A stretch of DNA of 64,000 nt from Ignavibacteriales bacterium (GCA_016707285.1 JADJIA010000010.1:1-64000), one strand, 5' to 3'; positions 17,599 to 27,682 are shown, numbered from the stretch's first letter. Notes: a model not told the origin generated them from the letters alone. Numbers and translations are program-made.

Positions 17599-20070
17599 TT
17601 AAAGAAGTGTTTCCTCTGCATCTCCGTTTTCACCGGCAGTATCATCATCGTCGGGAACAACTTTGGCGATATCGGTGATGGAATCATGATCCTTCAGGTT
17701 GATAATCCTTACACCCTGTGTATTTCTACCCATTGTGCGGATATCTTTGGCGGCCATTTTAATGACCATTCCACCTGATGTGATACAGATAAGTTCATCA
17801 TTATCGTTGAGTTCCATGATTGACATCAACTTGCCGGTTTTTTCGGTGGTTTTAACGGTAATGATGCCTTTTCCACCACGATTGGTGATGCGGTAATCAT
17901 TAACATCAGAGCGCTTTCCGTAACCTTTGTCGGTGACTACCATTACGGTGCTTGTCCGTTTGATAACCAGTGAACCGATTACAAAATCACCTTTTTCAAG
18001 TCTGATACCGATAACACCTGTGGCAGCTCTGCCCATGTCGCGAACGGCACTTTCGTCAAATCTGATTGCAATACCATCGTGAGTACCAATGATAACATTA
18101 TCACCGATTTCACAAAGTTTTGCACTTATTAACGAGTCGCCATCATTCAGATTGAGAGCAATAATTCCACCGCGTCTTACATTTCCATAAGCAGAAAGAA
18201 CGGTTTTCTTGATAATACCATTTCTGGTTGCCATAATCAGGAACTGATCATCTTTAAACTCTTTTACGGTAACAAAAGCTGTTATCTGCTCATCCGGTGT
18301 TTTTTCAATCAGATTGAGAATCGACCGACCAAGAGCTGATCTTCCAACATCGGGTACCTCATGCACCTTCAGCCAGTAGCAGCGCCCTTTATCAGTAAAG
18401 AACATGATGTAGTGGTGGGTTGAAGCAACAAACATCGTTTCGACAAAATCGCCTTCTTTTGTTCCGGCTCCTGTTACACCTCTTCCACCGCGTTTCTGTT
18501 TTCTGTATCCACTTGCAGGGAATCTTTTGATGAAGCCTCGGTGAGAGATGGTAACAACCACATCTTCTTCAGCAATCATATCTTCGAGAGAAAAATTTTC
18601 ATAATCGTAGATAATTTCGGTGCGTCTTTCGTCGCCAAATTTCTCACGGAGAGCGATGAGTTCCTCTTTGATAATCAGGTTTCTCTTCTCTTCACTTTCG
18701 AGGATGCCTCTCAATTTTTCGATCAATTTTATGAGTTCTTTATACTCATTTTCAATTTTTTTCCTCTCGAGACCTGTGAGGCGTTGTAATCTCATATCGA
18801 GGATTGCTTTTGCCTGGATTTCGGAGAGTTTAAACCGTTCCATCAAATTTTTACGGGCGGTTTCTGTATCTTTTGATCCCTTAATTACAGCAATAACTTC
18901 ATCGATATTATCGAGAGCAATGATGTAACCTTCAAGAATATGAGCTCTGCGTTCTGCTGCATCCAGTTCAAAACGGGTTCTGCGAATCAACACATCCATT
19001 CTGTGAAGAAGGAAATAGTGCATCATCTCTTTAAGGTTTAGAACCTTTGGAGCGCCGTTAACAAGAGCAAGCATGATAACACCAAAAGTTACCTGCATCT
19101 GTGTGTGTTTATAAAGCTGGTTAAGAACCACAGCTGGTTGAGCATCTTTTTTTAACTCGATAACAACACGCATACCGTCTCTATCAGATTCATCTCGTAA
19201 ATTGGAGATGTGCAGAAGTTTTCCATCTTTTACCTGTTGAGCGATTCTCTCAAGCAGAGTTGATTTATTCACCTGATAAGGAAGTTCGGTGACGATGATG
19301 TGGATTCTGCCGTTTTTCTGAGTTTCGGTGTTCACTTTGGCGCGAACAATAAGTTTTCCTCTTCCGGTGTGGTAGGCACTTTTCACTTCAGAATAACCGT
19401 AGATAATTCCACCTGTCGGGAAATCGGGTGCGGTTACATATTTCATCAATCCGTCAATATCAATCGAGGGATCATCAATAAGGGCAATAACCCCGTTGAT
19501 GGTTTCAGTGATGTTGTGGGGTGGGATATTTGTTGCCATACCTACAGCGATACCACTGGATCCATTGATCAAGAGGTTGGGAAGGTAGGAAGGAAGCACT
19601 GAAGGTTCCTGGAGCGAGTCATCGAAGTTGGGAACAAAGTTAACCGTGTTTTTATCGAGATCACGAAGCATTTCTTCGGATATCCTTGCAAGTCTTGCCT
19701 CGGTATATCTCATTGCTGCAGCTGAATCACCATCCACAGAACCAAAGTTACCCTGCCCCATTATGAGGGGATATCTTAATGAAAACTCCTGAACCATTCT
19801 AACCATGGCATCGTAAACCGAAGAATCGCCGTGTGGATGATATTTACCAAGAACTTCACCCACAATTCTTGCAGATTTTTTATATGGTCTGTTGTAGTAA
19901 TTCCCCAGATCGTGCATTCCAAATAATACTCTTCTGTGTACGGGCTTCAATCCATCGCGCACATCAGGTAATGCTCTTGAGACAATTACCGACATCGAAT
20001 AATCGATGTAAGAAGATTTTAATTCTTCTTCAAGTGAGACGGGGATGATTTTATCAAACATATTTGACAT
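17599..20070 (-). CDS. gyrA: DNA gyrase subunit A
   Basis: The 823-residue protein has the breakage-reunion domain with catalytic Tyr in AAMRYTEARL, the quinolone-region HPHGDSSVYDAM with the susceptible-type Ser and Asp, and the gyrase-specific GyrA box QKRGGRG (about residue 520) at the start of the C-terminal pinwheel. That box distinguishes it from ParC. With GyrB it introduces negative supercoils. It follows gyrB by 18 bases. No topoisomerase IV pair is present in the window. The C-terminus is acidic, as in many gyrases. Confidence 0.97.
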   Translation of the reverse strand: MSNMFDKIIPVSLEEELKSSYIDYSMSVIVSRALPDVRDGLKPVHRRVLFGMHDLGNYYNRPYKKSARIVGEVLGKYHPHGDSSVYDAMVRMVQEFSLRYPLIMGQGNFGSVDGDSAAAMRYTEARLARISEEMLRDLDKNTVNFVPNFDDSLQEPSVLPSYLPNLLINGSSGIAVGMATNIPPHNITETINGVIALIDDPSIDIDGLMKYVTAPDFPTGGIIYGYSEVKSAYHTGRGKLIVRAKVNTETQKNGRIHIIVTELPYQVNKSTLLERIAQQVKDGKLLHISNLRDESDRDGMRVVIELKKDAQPAVVLNQLYKHTQMQVTFGVIMLALVNGAPKVLNLKEMMHYFLLHRMDVLIRRTRFELDAAERRAHILEGYIIALDNIDEVIAVIKGSKDTETARKNLMERFKLSEIQAKAILDMRLQRLTGLERKKIENEYKELIKLIEKLRGILESEEKRNLIIKEELIALREKFGDERRTEIIYDYENFSLEDMIAEEDVVVTISHRGFIKRFPASGYRKQKRGGRGVTGAGTKEGDFVETMFVASTHHYIMFFTDKGRCYWLKVHEVPDVGRSALGRSILNLIEKTPDEQITAFVTVKEFKDDQFLIMATRNGIIKKTVLSAYGNVRRGGIIALNLNDGDSLISAKLCEIGDNVIIGTHDGIAIRFDESAVRDMGRAATGVIGIRLEKGDFVIGSLVIKRTSTVMVVTDKGYGKRSDVNDYRITNRGGKGIITVKTTEKTGKLMSIMELNDNDELICITSGGMVIKMAAKDIRTMGRNTQGVRIINLKDHDSITDIAKVVPDDDDTAGENGDAEETLL

Positions 20071-20088
20071 ACTGATTTAATCTCTTCT

Positions 20089-22089
20089 TTATATATCTAA
20101 ATTTCTTACATATTTGGCGTTTTTCTCGATGAACAACCTTCTCGGTTCCACATCGTCGCCCATCAAAACCTCAAAAAGTCTGTTAGCGTCAGCCGCATTT
20201 TCAAGGTTTACTTGCAAAATAGTTCTGGTTTCAGGATTCATTGTGGTTTCCCAAAGTTGAAGTGGATTCATTTCACCCAAACCTTTATAGCGGGAGATCA
20301 CAACACCTTTAATGTTTCCTTCATCATCATATTCTTCAGTTCCATCAGTTTCAGTCGAAGTTGCTTTTCGCTGATTTGCCCTGAGTCTTTTAAGAATTTC
20401 ATCTCTTTCTTTTTCATCAAAAGCATAAAACTCTTCTTTTCCCTTTTTCACTTTGTAAAGCGGTGGCTGAGCAATATAAACCTTACCCGTGATTATCAGA
20501 TCTTTCATATATCTGTAGAGGAAAGTGAGGAGCAAAGTACGAATATGGCTTCCATCAACATCCGCATCAGTCATGAGAATAAGTTTGCCATATCTTAGTT
20601 TTGCCAGATCAAATTCGGTATCAATACCACATCCCATAGCAGCAATAATCGCCTGAATTTCATTGTTTTCAAGGATTTTGTGCAGTTTGGCTTTTTCTAC
20701 ATTAAGGATTTTACCTTTGAGCGGAAGAATCGCCTGGAATCTTCTATCGCGTCCCTGTTTTGCAGAGCCACCCGCCGAGTCACCCTCGACGATATAAACT
20801 TCGCAGTGTTCGGGGTCGGTGATTGAACAGTCGGCAAGTTTACCGGGAAGATCAAAACTGTCGAGAGCATTTTTCCTTCTGGCGAGATCACGAGCTTTTC
20901 TTGCAGCTTCTCTTGCTTCTGCTGCCCTAAGACTTTTTTCAACAATCTTTTTACCCACACCCGGATTTTCTTCCAGGAATTCGGCAAGTTTTTCATTTAC
21001 AAGAGTTTCAACTGCAGATTTGGTTTCGCTGTTACCAAGTTTGGTTTTTGTTTGCCCTTCAAACTGGGGCTCCATAACTTTAACAGAGATAATAGCAGTG
21101 AGCCCCTCACGGAAATCATCTCCCGAAAGAGTAATTTTTGTGTTTTTTAACAAGTTGTTTTTTGCCGCATAAGAATTAAGTGTTCTCGTAAGTGCAGCTT
21201 TAAACCCGACAAGATGGGTTCCACCTTCATGTGTATTGATGTTGTTTACATATGAAAAGATGTTTTCTGAAAATTCTTCGTTATAATGGAAAGCAACTTC
21301 CACCGGAGTGTTTTCTCTTTCACCCTCGATGTAAATTGTTTTGTGAAGAGGTTTTCTTGAACCATCCATATAAGCAACAAACTCAACAAGTCCACCCTTA
21401 AAGTGAAAAAGATCCTCTTCCTCACTTCCCTCGCGGGTATCTTTACAAGCTATGCTTACATTTCTATTGAGATATGCGAGCTCTCTCATTCTTGCCGTTA
21501 CGGTATCATATTTAAAGTTGATGGTTTTGAAAATTTCATCATCGGGCATAAAAGTAACTTTTGTTCCGGTGACATCTTCTTTCAACTTGCCAATTACTTT
21601 AAGAGGAGTTGTCATGTCTCCCCTTTTAAATTCCATAAAGTAGATTTTTTTATCTCTTTTTACTTCAACTCTCATCCATTCAGAGAGAGCATTCACAACA
21701 GAAACACCCACTCCGTGGAGACCGCCTGATACTTTATAAGAGTTTTTATCAAATTTACCACCTGCGTGAAGAACTGTCATAACCACTTCAAGGGCAGACT
21801 TTTGCTCTTCTTCATGGATATCAACAGGAATACCACGACCATTGTCTTCAACGGTTACGCTGTTATCCGGGTTGATAACAACACTAATTGTATCACAATA
21901 TCCGGCAAGAGCCTCATCTATACTGTTGTCAACCACTTCATTAATAAGGTGATGAAGACCCCTGGCTCCCACATCTCCGATGTACATTGCGGGGCGTTTT
22001 CTTACTGCTTCCAGTCCTTTTAAGACATTTATACTGGAAGCGCTGTAATCATTCCCATTTCCGTTAGGAATACCTTTTTGTTCACTCAT
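20089..22089 (-). CDS. gyrB: DNA gyrase subunit B
   Basis: The 666-residue protein has the GHKL ATPase motifs NEVVDNSIDEALAG and GGLHGVGVSVVNALS, the TOPRIM motifs EGDSAGGSAKQGRD and LMTDADVDGSHIRTL, and the C-terminal RYKGLGEMNPLQLWETTM segment. It supplies ATP hydrolysis to gyrase. It is the fourth gene of the leftward dnaN-recF-dciA-gyrB-gyrA run, 21 bases after dciA. Length is normal, without the 165-residue insertion seen in some proteobacterial GyrB. Confidence 0.97.
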   Translation of the reverse strand: MSEQKGIPNGNGNDYSASSINVLKGLEAVRKRPAMYIGDVGARGLHHLINEVVDNSIDEALAGYCDTISVVINPDNSVTVEDNGRGIPVDIHEEEQKSALEVVMTVLHAGGKFDKNSYKVSGGLHGVGVSVVNALSEWMRVEVKRDKKIYFMEFKRGDMTTPLKVIGKLKEDVTGTKVTFMPDDEIFKTINFKYDTVTARMRELAYLNRNVSIACKDTREGSEEEDLFHFKGGLVEFVAYMDGSRKPLHKTIYIEGERENTPVEVAFHYNEEFSENIFSYVNNINTHEGGTHLVGFKAALTRTLNSYAAKNNLLKNTKITLSGDDFREGLTAIISVKVMEPQFEGQTKTKLGNSETKSAVETLVNEKLAEFLEENPGVGKKIVEKSLRAAEAREAARKARDLARRKNALDSFDLPGKLADCSITDPEHCEVYIVEGDSAGGSAKQGRDRRFQAILPLKGKILNVEKAKLHKILENNEIQAIIAAMGCGIDTEFDLAKLRYGKLILMTDADVDGSHIRTLLLTFLYRYMKDLIITGKVYIAQPPLYKVKKGKEEFYAFDEKERDEILKRLRANQRKATSTETDGTEEYDDEGNIKGVVISRYKGLGEMNPLQLWETTMNPETRTILQVNLENAADANRLFEVLMGDDVEPRRLFIEKNAKYVRNLDI

Positions 22090-22110
22090 TTTTACTGTTT
22101 TTTTCCGTTT

Positions 22111-22401
22111 TTATCGTGAAAACTTTATTTGTTTTATTCTTTCACACTTAAAGTGTGTATTCATTTTATTAATCAATAATTCTTCGTTAAACTTCAAATC
22201 GTTTTTTAGTGAAGGGTTATCCACCTTAATTTTTAATATCCCGTTCTCATATTTTTCAGGTAATACATGACCGGCAAGTTCCGGAAATATGAGAAAAAAC
22301 TCTTCATATACTTCCTCTTTTTCAAATACTTCCCTTACTCTGCTGAAAGCAGGGTCGTTTTTGATCACTTCACCAACAGAGATAACAATCTTTTTAGCCA
22401 T
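22111..22401 (-). CDS. dciA: DciA family (DUF721) protein
   Basis: The 96-residue protein matches the DUF721/DciA fold: a short helical start, then a central segment GILKIKVDNPSLKNDLKFNEELLINKMN typical of the family. DciA helps load the replicative helicase in bacteria that lack DnaC or DnaI. Its position between recF and gyrB in an origin-proximal replication cluster fits. It is recognised from pattern and context; the family is divergent, so this is good but not certain. Confidence 0.82.
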   Translation of the reverse strand: MAKKIVISVGEVIKNDPAFSRVREVFEKEEVYEEFFLIFPELAGHVLPEKYENGILKIKVDNPSLKNDLKFNEELLINKMNTHFKCERIKQIKFSR

Positions 22402-22458
22402 GTTTTAATCAACCAAAAAAGTTAAAAAAAGTCTCTTTAACTTTTAGTTATTACAATT

Positions 22459-23556
22459 TTAAGGGTTAATGAAAATGGTTGAGTCGTTCTCATCCTTTTT
22501 CAAGAATTCATAATTCGAAAAATCTGTAAGCGTTATAAACGCCTGCCCCACTTCTTTTAGATAATTGCTGATTGCAATCGCCCGGCTTTTATCAAGCTCA
22601 CCAAACACATCATCAAGCAGGAAAAACGGTGTGTTTTTTAAGATGTTTTTGAGATAAAAAAACTGAGCAAACTTTAGAGCAACCTGAAACGATTTATGCT
22701 GCCCCTGAGACCCGTAGGTCCTGAGGGAATTCCCGTTGATTCTGAATACAAAATCATCTTTGTGTGGTCCAACAAGATTGGTGCCTCTTCTTATCTCATT
22801 TTCTTTGTTGTGCGCGATTGTTGCATGAAACACCTTGGCGGTATCATCGTCTTCGCCGGCAAAAGAGTCATATTCTATGTGTGGAATTTCTTCCCGACTT
22901 GTCGGGATAATATGAGAGTATGATTCGGTGAGATAATCCTTGAATTCATCCATGAACTTTCTTCTCATTTTAATGAGCACCGTGCCTGCATTCACAAGTT
23001 TTTCATCCCAGGCTTCCAGTTCATCCAACAAAATTTTCGACCTGAAGTCTTTTAGTTTGTATAAAAGTGACGACCTTTGTTTAAGTGTTCTGTTGTAATC
23101 GAGAAGAGTGCTGAGATACACTTCGCTCGACTGTGAAATAACCGAGTCAACAAATTTTCTTCTGTCAGCAGGATAACCGTGTGTTAATTCCAGATCAGCA
23201 GGAGTTAACACCACCACGGGAAACCTGCCAATTATATCCGCAGATCGTGACAGCGGTTTTGCGTCCTTAAAATAAACCCGTTTACTCTCTTCCCTGCTAT
23301 AAAATATTCTGATTTTGTGATCAGTGAAACTGTCAATGGAAGCACTTATTTCATAGGTTCCGGACCCAAAGTTTAACATCTCCGGGTCCGTTGCCGATCT
23401 GAAGCTTTTTGTGGTACAAATAAGGTAAATAGCCTCAAGTACCGTTGTTTTTCCCCTTCCATTTCCCCCAATCAGAAAATTTAATTTGGGGGAGAATTCC
23501 AAATGTGTAGTCGAATGTAACCGGAAATTTTTTAGATCAAGAGATCTCAGGATCAT
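22459..23556 (-). CDS. recF: DNA replication and repair protein RecF
   Basis: The 365-residue SMC-like ATPase has Walker A GGNGRGKTT (about 31-39), the signature YGSQGQHKSFQVALK (about 280-294) and Walker B FFLLDDVFGELD (about 315-326). RecF with RecO and RecR loads RecA at single-stranded gaps. Its ATG overlaps the dnaN stop codon by four bases, so the two are translationally coupled as in many bacteria. Confidence 0.95.
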   Translation of the reverse strand: MILRSLDLKNFRLHSTTHLEFSPKLNFLIGGNGRGKTTVLEAIYLICTTKSFRSATDPEMLNFGSGTYEISASIDSFTDHKIRIFYSREESKRVYFKDAKPLSRSADIIGRFPVVVLTPADLELTHGYPADRRKFVDSVISQSSEVYLSTLLDYNRTLKQRSSLLYKLKDFRSKILLDELEAWDEKLVNAGTVLIKMRRKFMDEFKDYLTESYSHIIPTSREEIPHIEYDSFAGEDDDTAKVFHATIAHNKENEIRRGTNLVGPHKDDFVFRINGNSLRTYGSQGQHKSFQVALKFAQFFYLKNILKNTPFFLLDDVFGELDKSRAIAISNYLKEVGQAFITLTDFSNYEFLKKDENDSTIFINP

Positions 23557-24662
23557 AAAGTATTTAAGCGTGTTGGCATGAGGAGCATTAATAAGTCCTC
23601 ATTTTCATCCTGTTTAAGCGGTTTAAAAATAGCTGCTTTTGCAGGTGAAACCAATTCAACTACCATATCATCACAGTTAATGTTGTTCAACAAATCAAGC
23701 AGCGACTCTGTTTTGAATCCTATTGTAAATTTTTCTCCGATATAATTAGCCGGAACAGATTCATCAGCTTTGGATCCACTTTCCTGATCCTCGGTATTAA
23801 GCAGAATTTCCTCTTTATCAAGTGTAACTTTAACGAGTTGGAAATTTTTATTGCTTAACAAAAGCATTCTTCTGGTTGCCGAAGCAAATGGAGCTTTGCT
23901 AATCGTAAGTTTGTTTGGACTGTCCAAAGGAATTACCGCGCTGTATTCGGGGAATTTGTGTTCGATAAGACGGGAAACAAGTTTAGCACTTCCTGTTTCA
24001 ATAAGCATTCCACTGGTTGAGTAGCTGAGTATTACAGTTCCATCTTCAAGAAGTTTTGTGAGGATGTTCACTGTTTTGCCCGGCATAACAATTGCCATCG
24101 GTTCATCATGTTTTAATGCCGTGGCTGAAAATTTAACAAGCTTGTGTGCATCGGTGGCAACAAAATGGGTACCATCTTCTTTCATGTCGATGAGAACCCC
24201 TGTCATTGCAACCCTTGCAGAGTCTTTGCTAACAGCAAAAACAGCAGATTGTAACGCTTTTTTAAGGAGTTTTGCATCCACTTCAAGAGTTTTATCGGTG
24301 GCTATTCTGCTAAAGCCGGGGAAGTTTTCGGGGGAAGCATAATTAAAATTGTAGTGACCCACATCGGTTTTCATTACAATTCTTTGCTCTTCAATAACCA
24401 CTCGAATCTGTGTATCTCCGAGCGATTTAACAAAATCACTCAGAAGTTTTCCTTTTACAATAAATCTTGCAGACCCATCGCAGGTAACGAGGTCTTTTAC
24501 ACTAATCGCAACTTCATGATCGTTGGCAGTAAGGGTTAATTCACCGTCGCCAAATTCAACCAGAATGTTCTCGAGGATGGGCATTGGTGTCCGCAGCGGT
24601 ACAGCCGGGAGTACTTTTGTTATCAGCTTGTCGAAAGCTATACTGTTTATGGTAAATTGCAT
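23553..24662 (-). CDS. dnaN: DNA polymerase III beta sliding clamp
   Basis: The 369-residue protein has the three repeated clamp domains, the family landmark GVLIDMKEDGTHFVATDAHKL (written here as TGVLIDMKEDGTHFVATDAH at about 150-169) and the C-terminal LMPTRL. It encircles DNA and tethers polymerase III. In most relatives dnaN directly follows dnaA; here 8.9 kb separate them, in which a toxin-antitoxin pair, a Fic gene and a phosphate transporter lie. Confidence 0.96.
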   Translation of the reverse strand: MQFTINSIAFDKLITKVLPAVPLRTPMPILENILVEFGDGELTLTANDHEVAISVKDLVTCDGSARFIVKGKLLSDFVKSLGDTQIRVVIEEQRIVMKTDVGHYNFNYASPENFPGFSRIATDKTLEVDAKLLKKALQSAVFAVSKDSARVAMTGVLIDMKEDGTHFVATDAHKLVKFSATALKHDEPMAIVMPGKTVNILTKLLEDGTVILSYSTSGMLIETGSAKLVSRLIEHKFPEYSAVIPLDSPNKLTISKAPFASATRRMLLLSNKNFQLVKVTLDKEEILLNTEDQESGSKADESVPANYIGEKFTIGFKTESLLDLLNNINCDDMVVELVSPAKAAIFKPLKQDENEDLLMLLMPTRLNTL

Positions 24663-24980
24663 TATGATATCCTGTTTTTCCGAATTTTAAAAATACGAAA
24701 TTTTGAGGAAATAAGTGCTGTAGTCACCAACAATAAACATGCATTTTTTTCAACTTATAAGGGGTTATAACAAGAAAATTTCGTTAGGGCAGAGGTTTTT
24801 TATGGATTGCCTCTTTATTCGCTCATTTTTGGGTGGGCAGGGGGTCGTTTGATGAGAAAGTTTAAGGATCAATTGATGGCGTTTCGTAATTTTATTCTTT
24901 GAATTTATAATAAGAATGGCAAACCAAGTACAATATTTTAATTTACACTTACTGTTAACCAAAAAAATCTTATATTTTAA

Positions 24981-25316
24981 ATGGAAATTTTATTCAGTTC
25001 TAAAAAATTAGAAAAATTGGCAAATGATTATAAAAGATGCCAAAAAGAAATGGGAATTATCGGAGCCAAAAGGTTTCACACTCGGTTGTTGGATTTATAT
25101 GCTGCAACAACTCTTGAGGATGTCAGATTCGCTCCCGGAAGATTCCATGAATTAAAAGGAGATAGAAAAGGACAATGGAGTTGTGACCTTGAACACCCTT
25201 ACAGATTGATCTTCGAACCGTATGAAAAACCAATCCCAACAAATGAATCAGGGAATTTCATTTGGGCACAAATAAAAATTATTGAAATAATTGAAATAGT
25301 TGACTATCATGACTAA
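24981..25316 (+). CDS. higB: HigB-like type II toxin
   Basis: The 111-residue protein resembles RelE-superfamily HigB toxins: MEILFSSKKLEKLANDYKRC start, FHTRLLDLYAATTLEDVRF, then GRFHELKGDRKGQWS and HPYRLIFEP strands containing the basic residues used for ribosome-dependent mRNA cleavage. It comes first in the operon, the reverse of most toxin-antitoxin pairs but usual for higBA, and overlaps the antitoxin gene by eight bases. The 318-bp gap upstream to dnaN contains no recognisable gene. Confidence 0.82.
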   Translation: MEILFSSKKLEKLANDYKRCQKEMGIIGAKRFHTRLLDLYAATTLEDVRFAPGRFHELKGDRKGQWSCDLEHPYRLIFEPYEKPIPTNESGNFIWAQIKIIEIIEIVDYHD

Positions 25317-26433
25317 AGAAATCAAAAACCAGTTTTTTCCTCAAATTGTTTTCCATCCCGGTGAAGCATTGGCTGAAAAGCTTGAGGAAATGCGAATGAG
25401 TATCAAAGAGTTCGCATTACGCTCTGAAAAACCTGAAAAAACCGTTATCGCTATCATTAACGGAGATAGTTCTATCACCCCTGATATGGCGATGGCGTTT
25501 GAGAATGTTCTGAGAATTCCTGCACATTTTTGGGTGAACAAACAACGGCTCTATGATGAATTCAAAGCCCGTGAAAAAAGGAATGATCTGCTGAAAGAAA
25601 GTCAATCCTGGATGAAAAAATTTCCAGTTAATGATATGGTAAAAAAGGGTTGGTTGCCGGAAGTCAAAACACCCGAAGAAAAAACAGGGGCGTTATTAGC
25701 ATTTTTCAGCTTTTCTTCTTTTACTTCCTGGGAGAACTATTACTTTAACCAACAGTTAAAGGTAGCCTTCAGAATTTCTCTTGCTCACTCTCGAGAACCT
25801 TATGCTATATCGGCCTGGTTGAGAAAAGGAGAGATTGAGGCAGCGAACATTCAGTCTGAAAGTTATTCTGCCATAAAACTGAAATCCACTCTGCCTGAAA
25901 TAAAGAAACTAATGGTAGCACATCCGGAGGATTATCTTGAAAAACTTAAAGAATTACTTCTTGCCGCAGGTGTAAAATTAATTTACACTCCATGTTTGCC
26001 AAAAGCACCTATTAATGGTGCTACTCGTTGGTTGGCGGGTGAAACTCCATTAATTCAAATCTCAGGCAGGTTTAAAAGAAATGATATTTTTTGGTTTACT
26101 ATCTTTCATGAGATAGGACACATCCTGTTACACGGAAAGAAAGATATTTTCCTCGAGAGTTTTGAATATCCGGAAATGAATATAGAAAAAGAAAAAGAAG
26201 CGGATGATTTTGCCATAAAAGTGACTTTTTCGAAAGAACAAGAGGCTGAAGTAGTTTCTGACAATAATCTCACGCTAAGAAAAATTCAAGATTATGCACT
26301 AAAATTTGGGACTCATCCGGCGATCATCGTTGGGAGGTTGCAACACAACGGGTTAATCAACCATAGTGTCGGAACAAATTTATTGATCCCTATACAAATT
26401 GATCAAAAGATAAAGTCCAAAGGCATAGTATAA
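25309..26433 (+). CDS. higA: HigA antitoxin fused to ImmA/IrrE metallopeptidase
   Basis: From ATG 25309 the 374-residue product has an XRE helix-turn-helix (about 20-75, MRMSIKEFALRSEKPEKTVI, IINGDSSITPDMAMAFENVL) and a C-terminal ImmA/IrrE domain with the zinc motif HEIGH (about 266-270) and a downstream EKEADDFA glutamate. The first domain should neutralise HigB and repress the operon; the protease domain may cleave the antitoxin or a repressor, as in ImmA. A TTG at 25300 is an alternative start. The fused form is known; its trigger here is not. Confidence 0.85.
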   Translation: MTKEIKNQFFPQIVFHPGEALAEKLEEMRMSIKEFALRSEKPEKTVIAIINGDSSITPDMAMAFENVLRIPAHFWVNKQRLYDEFKAREKRNDLLKESQSWMKKFPVNDMVKKGWLPEVKTPEEKTGALLAFFSFSSFTSWENYYFNQQLKVAFRISLAHSREPYAISAWLRKGEIEAANIQSESYSAIKLKSTLPEIKKLMVAHPEDYLEKLKELLLAAGVKLIYTPCLPKAPINGATRWLAGETPLIQISGRFKRNDIFWFTIFHEIGHILLHGKKDIFLESFEYPEMNIEKEKEADDFAIKVTFSKEQEAEVVSDNNLTLRKIQDYALKFGTHPAIIVGRLQHNGLINHSVGTNLLIPIQIDQKIKSKGIV

Positions 26434-26627
26434 TGGTAGACTCAGAAATAAAACAATGGGATGAAATTAAAGAAGACTTTCAGGGGGCTGACATACTTCT
26501 TGGGAATGGGTTTTCGATAAACTTAAGCCCATCTTTCAACTACACTTCTCTTTTTGAAACATTTTTATTATCACTAATTACTGATAAATTTAAAAGGCAA
26601 GTCTGCTATTCTCTTAGTTTCCAATAA
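26433..26627 (+). pseudogene. Truncated DUF4917 protein remnant
   Basis: The 64-residue frame overlaps the higA stop by one base (TAATG). It starts like DUF4917 proteins, ADILLGNGFSINLSPSFNYT then SLFE, a nucleotide-binding-like GNG loop, but stops where those proteins continue for about 250 more residues. No continuation exists in other frames before the convergent gene at 26650. This is most likely a remnant of a third operon gene cut off by rearrangement. The family assignment rests on a short match. Confidence 0.5.
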
Positions 26628-26646
26628 TTTTTGTTTTTACAAAAAT
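26627..26646. terminator. AT-only hairpin between convergent genes
   Basis: ATTTTTGT (26627-26634) and ACAAAAAT (26639-26646) form a perfect 8-bp stem around TTTT, located between the truncated DUF4917 gene and the convergent barrel gene. It could stop transcription from both sides; weak by GC content. Confidence 0.4.
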
Positions 26647-26649
26647 CCT

Positions 26650-27534
26650 TTAAAACAGATACTCAACTCCCACTGAAAGTGTGAATGCTCTTTTTAAACC
26701 GTCAATATTGTTGTCCCTCTTTAAAAGTGGCATGGCGCCGTAAACATCAACTTTAACTCTGTTGCTAATTTTTGTGTTAAATCCCAAACCAATATTTAGC
26801 TGTGTTTGATCACTTCCATCTACATCAACAAAACTTTCTGTACCTGCAATGGTGGAAACCCATGGATTTGGGATGTATAACCGGGAGGATAGCCCCAGTC
26901 TTTTAATTCCAATTAACTCCACTTTTACGGCACTTTCTCCAAAAAGATAAGAATATCCTCCTCGAATCATTAAATCGGGGGCTCTTTGAAGTCTTGTGTC
27001 TTTGTTTTCACTTCTGCCAAACGGTATCTGAAATCCTATCAAAAAATCGAATTGTCTGTAGATAAATCCCGCTCCGGCAAGGATATCGTATGTTCCCAAT
27101 CCTGACTGATAAATTTGAGGTGCATCATTTTTGAGGTGAACGGCACCCGTAGGCAATTTAAATCCCAGCGAAAACAAGAATGAAATGTTTTTACTGACTT
27201 CGTGTTGTTTGGAAGCGATAAGTGAAAGATCACCAAGACCGGAAGTTGAAAAACTTTCCCCAGCCTGAGTAGAAAAAGGGATGTTTAAATCAACTTGATA
27301 CCCCCCTCCGAGACTAAAGCCACCTGAGAGGTTTACGGTATGAAAAGTTACACTTTCAGGTTTGCCACTACCCCCAAGAACATATGTAAGAGAGATGCTG
27401 TTTGAATGTGTTCCATCTGTGTGTCCACCAACGGAACAAACCCCTGCATCCGAACATTGTGAAAACAGATTGGTGTTAAAAAAGAATAAAACAAAAAAGA
27501 GAGACAACACGCGAATTGTTTGAAATCTTGCCAT
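26650..27534 (-). CDS. Predicted outer-membrane beta-barrel protein
   Basis: The 294-residue product has a signal peptide (ending FFNTNLFSQ), then a short Cys-containing segment CSDAGVCSVGGHTDGTH and a chain of amphipathic strands ending in the aromatic VEYLF, the classical C-terminal signal of outer-membrane barrels. The GFKLPTGAVHLKN segment resembles transporter-like barrels of the phenol/MetA-degradation type. No substrate can be named. The paired cysteines and the His near the N-terminus could bind a metal, which is inference. It is a single-gene unit. Confidence 0.75.
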   Translation of the reverse strand: MARFQTIRVLSLFFVLFFFNTNLFSQCSDAGVCSVGGHTDGTHSNSISLTYVLGGSGKPESVTFHTVNLSGGFSLGGGYQVDLNIPFSTQAGESFSTSGLGDLSLIASKQHEVSKNISFLFSLGFKLPTGAVHLKNDAPQIYQSGLGTYDILAGAGFIYRQFDFLIGFQIPFGRSENKDTRLQRAPDLMIRGGYSYLFGESAVKVELIGIKRLGLSSRLYIPNPWVSTIAGTESFVDVDGSDQTQLNIGLGFNTKISNRVKVDVYGAMPLLKRDNNIDGLKRAFTLSVGVEYLF

Positions 27535-27602
27535 AAAGAACTCCTGATTAAAAAAGCAAGATACTTTATTTTAATTATCGATAAAAGTCAATTCACCTGA
27601 TT

Positions 27603-27682
27603 TATATTTTACTTTAAAGCCAAAATGGAAATTATAAATATTTATATTTTACTTTAAGGGCGAAATGGAAAATATAAACACA
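27603..27682. repeat. 40-bp tandem repeat, two copies, 3' side of fic
   Basis: Two units start at 27603 and 27643. Each begins TATATTTTACTTTAA and ends AAATGGAAAATATAAA-like, with arms TATATTTT and AAAATATA forming a dyad. The array ends 17 bases from the fic stop codon. The same unit in the same orientation lies on the other side of fic. Confidence 0.85.
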
